64,000 nucleotides of DNA, taken from NCBI RefSeq assembly GCF_028023675.1, contig NZ_JAQIOZ010000014.1:58531-122530 (forward strand), given 5' to 3'. The notes under the pieces were generated by a model. That model was not told where the DNA came from. It saw only the letters and a program-made list of their open reading frames with translations, and ran no database searches. Shown here piece after piece: positions 63,478 to 64,000 of the stretch (positions are counted from its first letter, which is position 1; every line of letters starts with the position of its first letter). Source of the stretch: Primorskyibacter aestuariivivens. GTDB taxonomy: Bacteria; Pseudomonadota; Alphaproteobacteria; Rhodobacterales; Rhodobacteraceae. A program made the position numbers and the translations under genes.

Positions 63478-63513
63478 GACTCGGCGGCCAAATCGGTCGC
63501 CGAGTCGCTTTTT
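63478..63513 (+). terminator. Rho-independent terminator of msrPQ
   Basis: GACTCGGCG (63478-63486) pairs with CGCCGAGTC (63498-63506), with an 11-nt loop, and is followed by GCTTTTT. It begins 15 bp after the msrQ stop. Both arms contain a GANTC site. Confidence 0.85.
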
Positions 63514-63643
63514 GGGGATGCGAGTCGGGGCAAAGGCGCCGTGATTCAGGTCCAAACTGTGGATAACCCTGTGGGAGACTCGCTATCCGGCTCAGGAGCC
63601 GCGACTCGCGTTGTCCCTTCCAACTGGTCCGTCGTTGAGATTC
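63478..63643. promoter_or_regulatory. Cluster of seven GANTC sites with one consensus DnaA box
   Basis: GANTC occurs at 63478, 63502, 63522, 63543, 63577, 63603 and 63639: seven sites in 166 bp, where less than one is expected by chance. TGTGGATAA (63558-63566) is the exact complement of the DnaA box TTATCCACA. The block lies between the msrPQ operon and the rRNA promoter region and contains no gene. Confidence 0.55.
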
Positions 63644-63735
63644 CGAAGGATTTGAAATTGATGGGACATATTTCATAAGCAATTTCAATACACTAAGTCA
63701 TATATGACAAAAAAATGCGGCAACTGCGAAAAAAG

Positions 63736-64000
63736 CACTTGCGGGTCTGGGGAGCTATCCGTAAAAGCCCCTTCACCGGCGGCGCTGAGGCGCTACGGCG
63801 GGACGGACGGAACGGCGGGGCGATGCTTCGGAGTGAGGTTCGGAAGGAATTTGGGGACGAGATCGGGCGGGCGCGCCGAGCAAGTTAGGGCGCATCCGGT
63901 TGGTTTTTGTCTCTTGGGTTTAGGCCCGACGTTGTTTGACATTGCTAATATCTGAAGAGATATGCGGGCGGTTTGGTTCGTTTCGACGACTGAATGTCTG
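63736..64000 (+). promoter_or_regulatory. rRNA operon promoter and 16S leader (gene beyond the right edge)
   Basis: An AT-rich tract is followed by CACTTGCGGG (TTGCGG as -35, 63739-63744) and TATCCGTAAAAG, a Roseobacter-type rrn promoter arrangement. Further on, TTTGACATTGC (63935-63945), GAAGAGATATG and GCGGGCGGTTTGG (63965-63977) match from memory the conserved leader preceding 16S rRNA in this group, including the antitermination boxA-like part. The mature 16S start is not reached. The 537 bp from msrQ to the edge carry no credible protein gene. Confidence 0.65.

Noticed and set aside
63478..63643. GANTC cluster plus DnaA box considered as the chromosomal oriC
   Set aside because: Only one DnaA box is present, no AT-rich unwinding region with repeated 13-mers and no dnaA, hemE or parA/B genes nearby; reported only as a candidate regulatory block.

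Overview
The window reads as a chromosomal segment of a marine alphaproteobacterium of the Roseobacter group (Rhodobacterales). It is GC-rich, densely packed and rich in ATGA-type 4-bp overlaps. It carries ccrM, an MsrPQ pair, IalB-like and fasciclin proteins, an AMP of glycine-betaine (DMGDH/BHMT) genes, a gpgS/glucosylglycerate phosphorylase pair and a Roseobacter-type rRNA leader at the right edge. The taxonomic call is inference from gene content and style, not from a marker comparison.

Layout. (1) 0.2-10.9 kb: a truncated AEC transporter fragment, then a divergent amino-sugar locus. The minus-strand operon is murQ, sugar-binding protein, two permeases, Gfo/Idh oxidoreductase and ABC ATPase. 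The plus-strand operon is a BadF-type amino-sugar kinase, a GntR/UTRA regulator, a double-SIS deaminase and nagA. Together they spell a PTS-independent route from MurNAc/GlcNAc to fructose-6-P. (2) 11.1-14.9 kb: glucosylglycerate metabolism, with a GH13 sugar phosphorylase convergent with a GpgS-like synthase and an MPGP-like HAD phosphatase. (3) 15-19.6 kb: an IS remnant, a membrane-anchored winged-helix regulator with an overlapping exported-protein gene, a basic exported protein, rnhB, ccrM with clustered GANTC sites in its leader, and small membrane and EF-hand proteins. (4) 19.8-38 kb: mostly housekeeping (EamA, rlmN, Na/Pi symporter, ialB-like, asparaginase, HAD, zapE, ubiH-type hydroxylase, amidase, aminotransferase, ftsK, lolA, lytic transglycosylase, hspQ, ggt-like). 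(5) 38.1-42.3 kb: an anti-sigma/anti-anti-sigma pair, thiolase, free-Met-sulfoxide reductase, XRE-cupin regulator, LysE exporter and GFA protein. (6) 42.4-49.1 kb: a very acidic orphan protein, then two covalent-FAD dimethylglycine/sarcosine dehydrogenase paralogues flanking a betaine-homocysteine methyltransferase. (7) 49.2-63.5 kb: rarD, rluA, MPT-binding protein plus xdhC, MltB-like transglycosylase, pyrF, clpB, a pure RTX-repeat protein, a fasciclin protein, a GltB-like FMN protein and msrPQ. (8) 63.5-64 kb: non-coding, with a GANTC cluster, one consensus DnaA box and the promoter/leader of an rRNA operon whose 16S gene lies beyond the edge.

Regulatory and repeat content is unusually legible. 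There are RpoH-type promoters in front of hspQ and clpB, a consensus Crp-type palindrome, a GCGTGAAA inverted repeat in front of the XRE-cupin gene, and an 11-bp-period direct repeat in the amino-sugar divergent promoter. Two families of short extragenic palindromes sit at gene ends, and there is one MITE-like element of about 97 bp. No tRNA, CRISPR array or intact mobile element was recognised.
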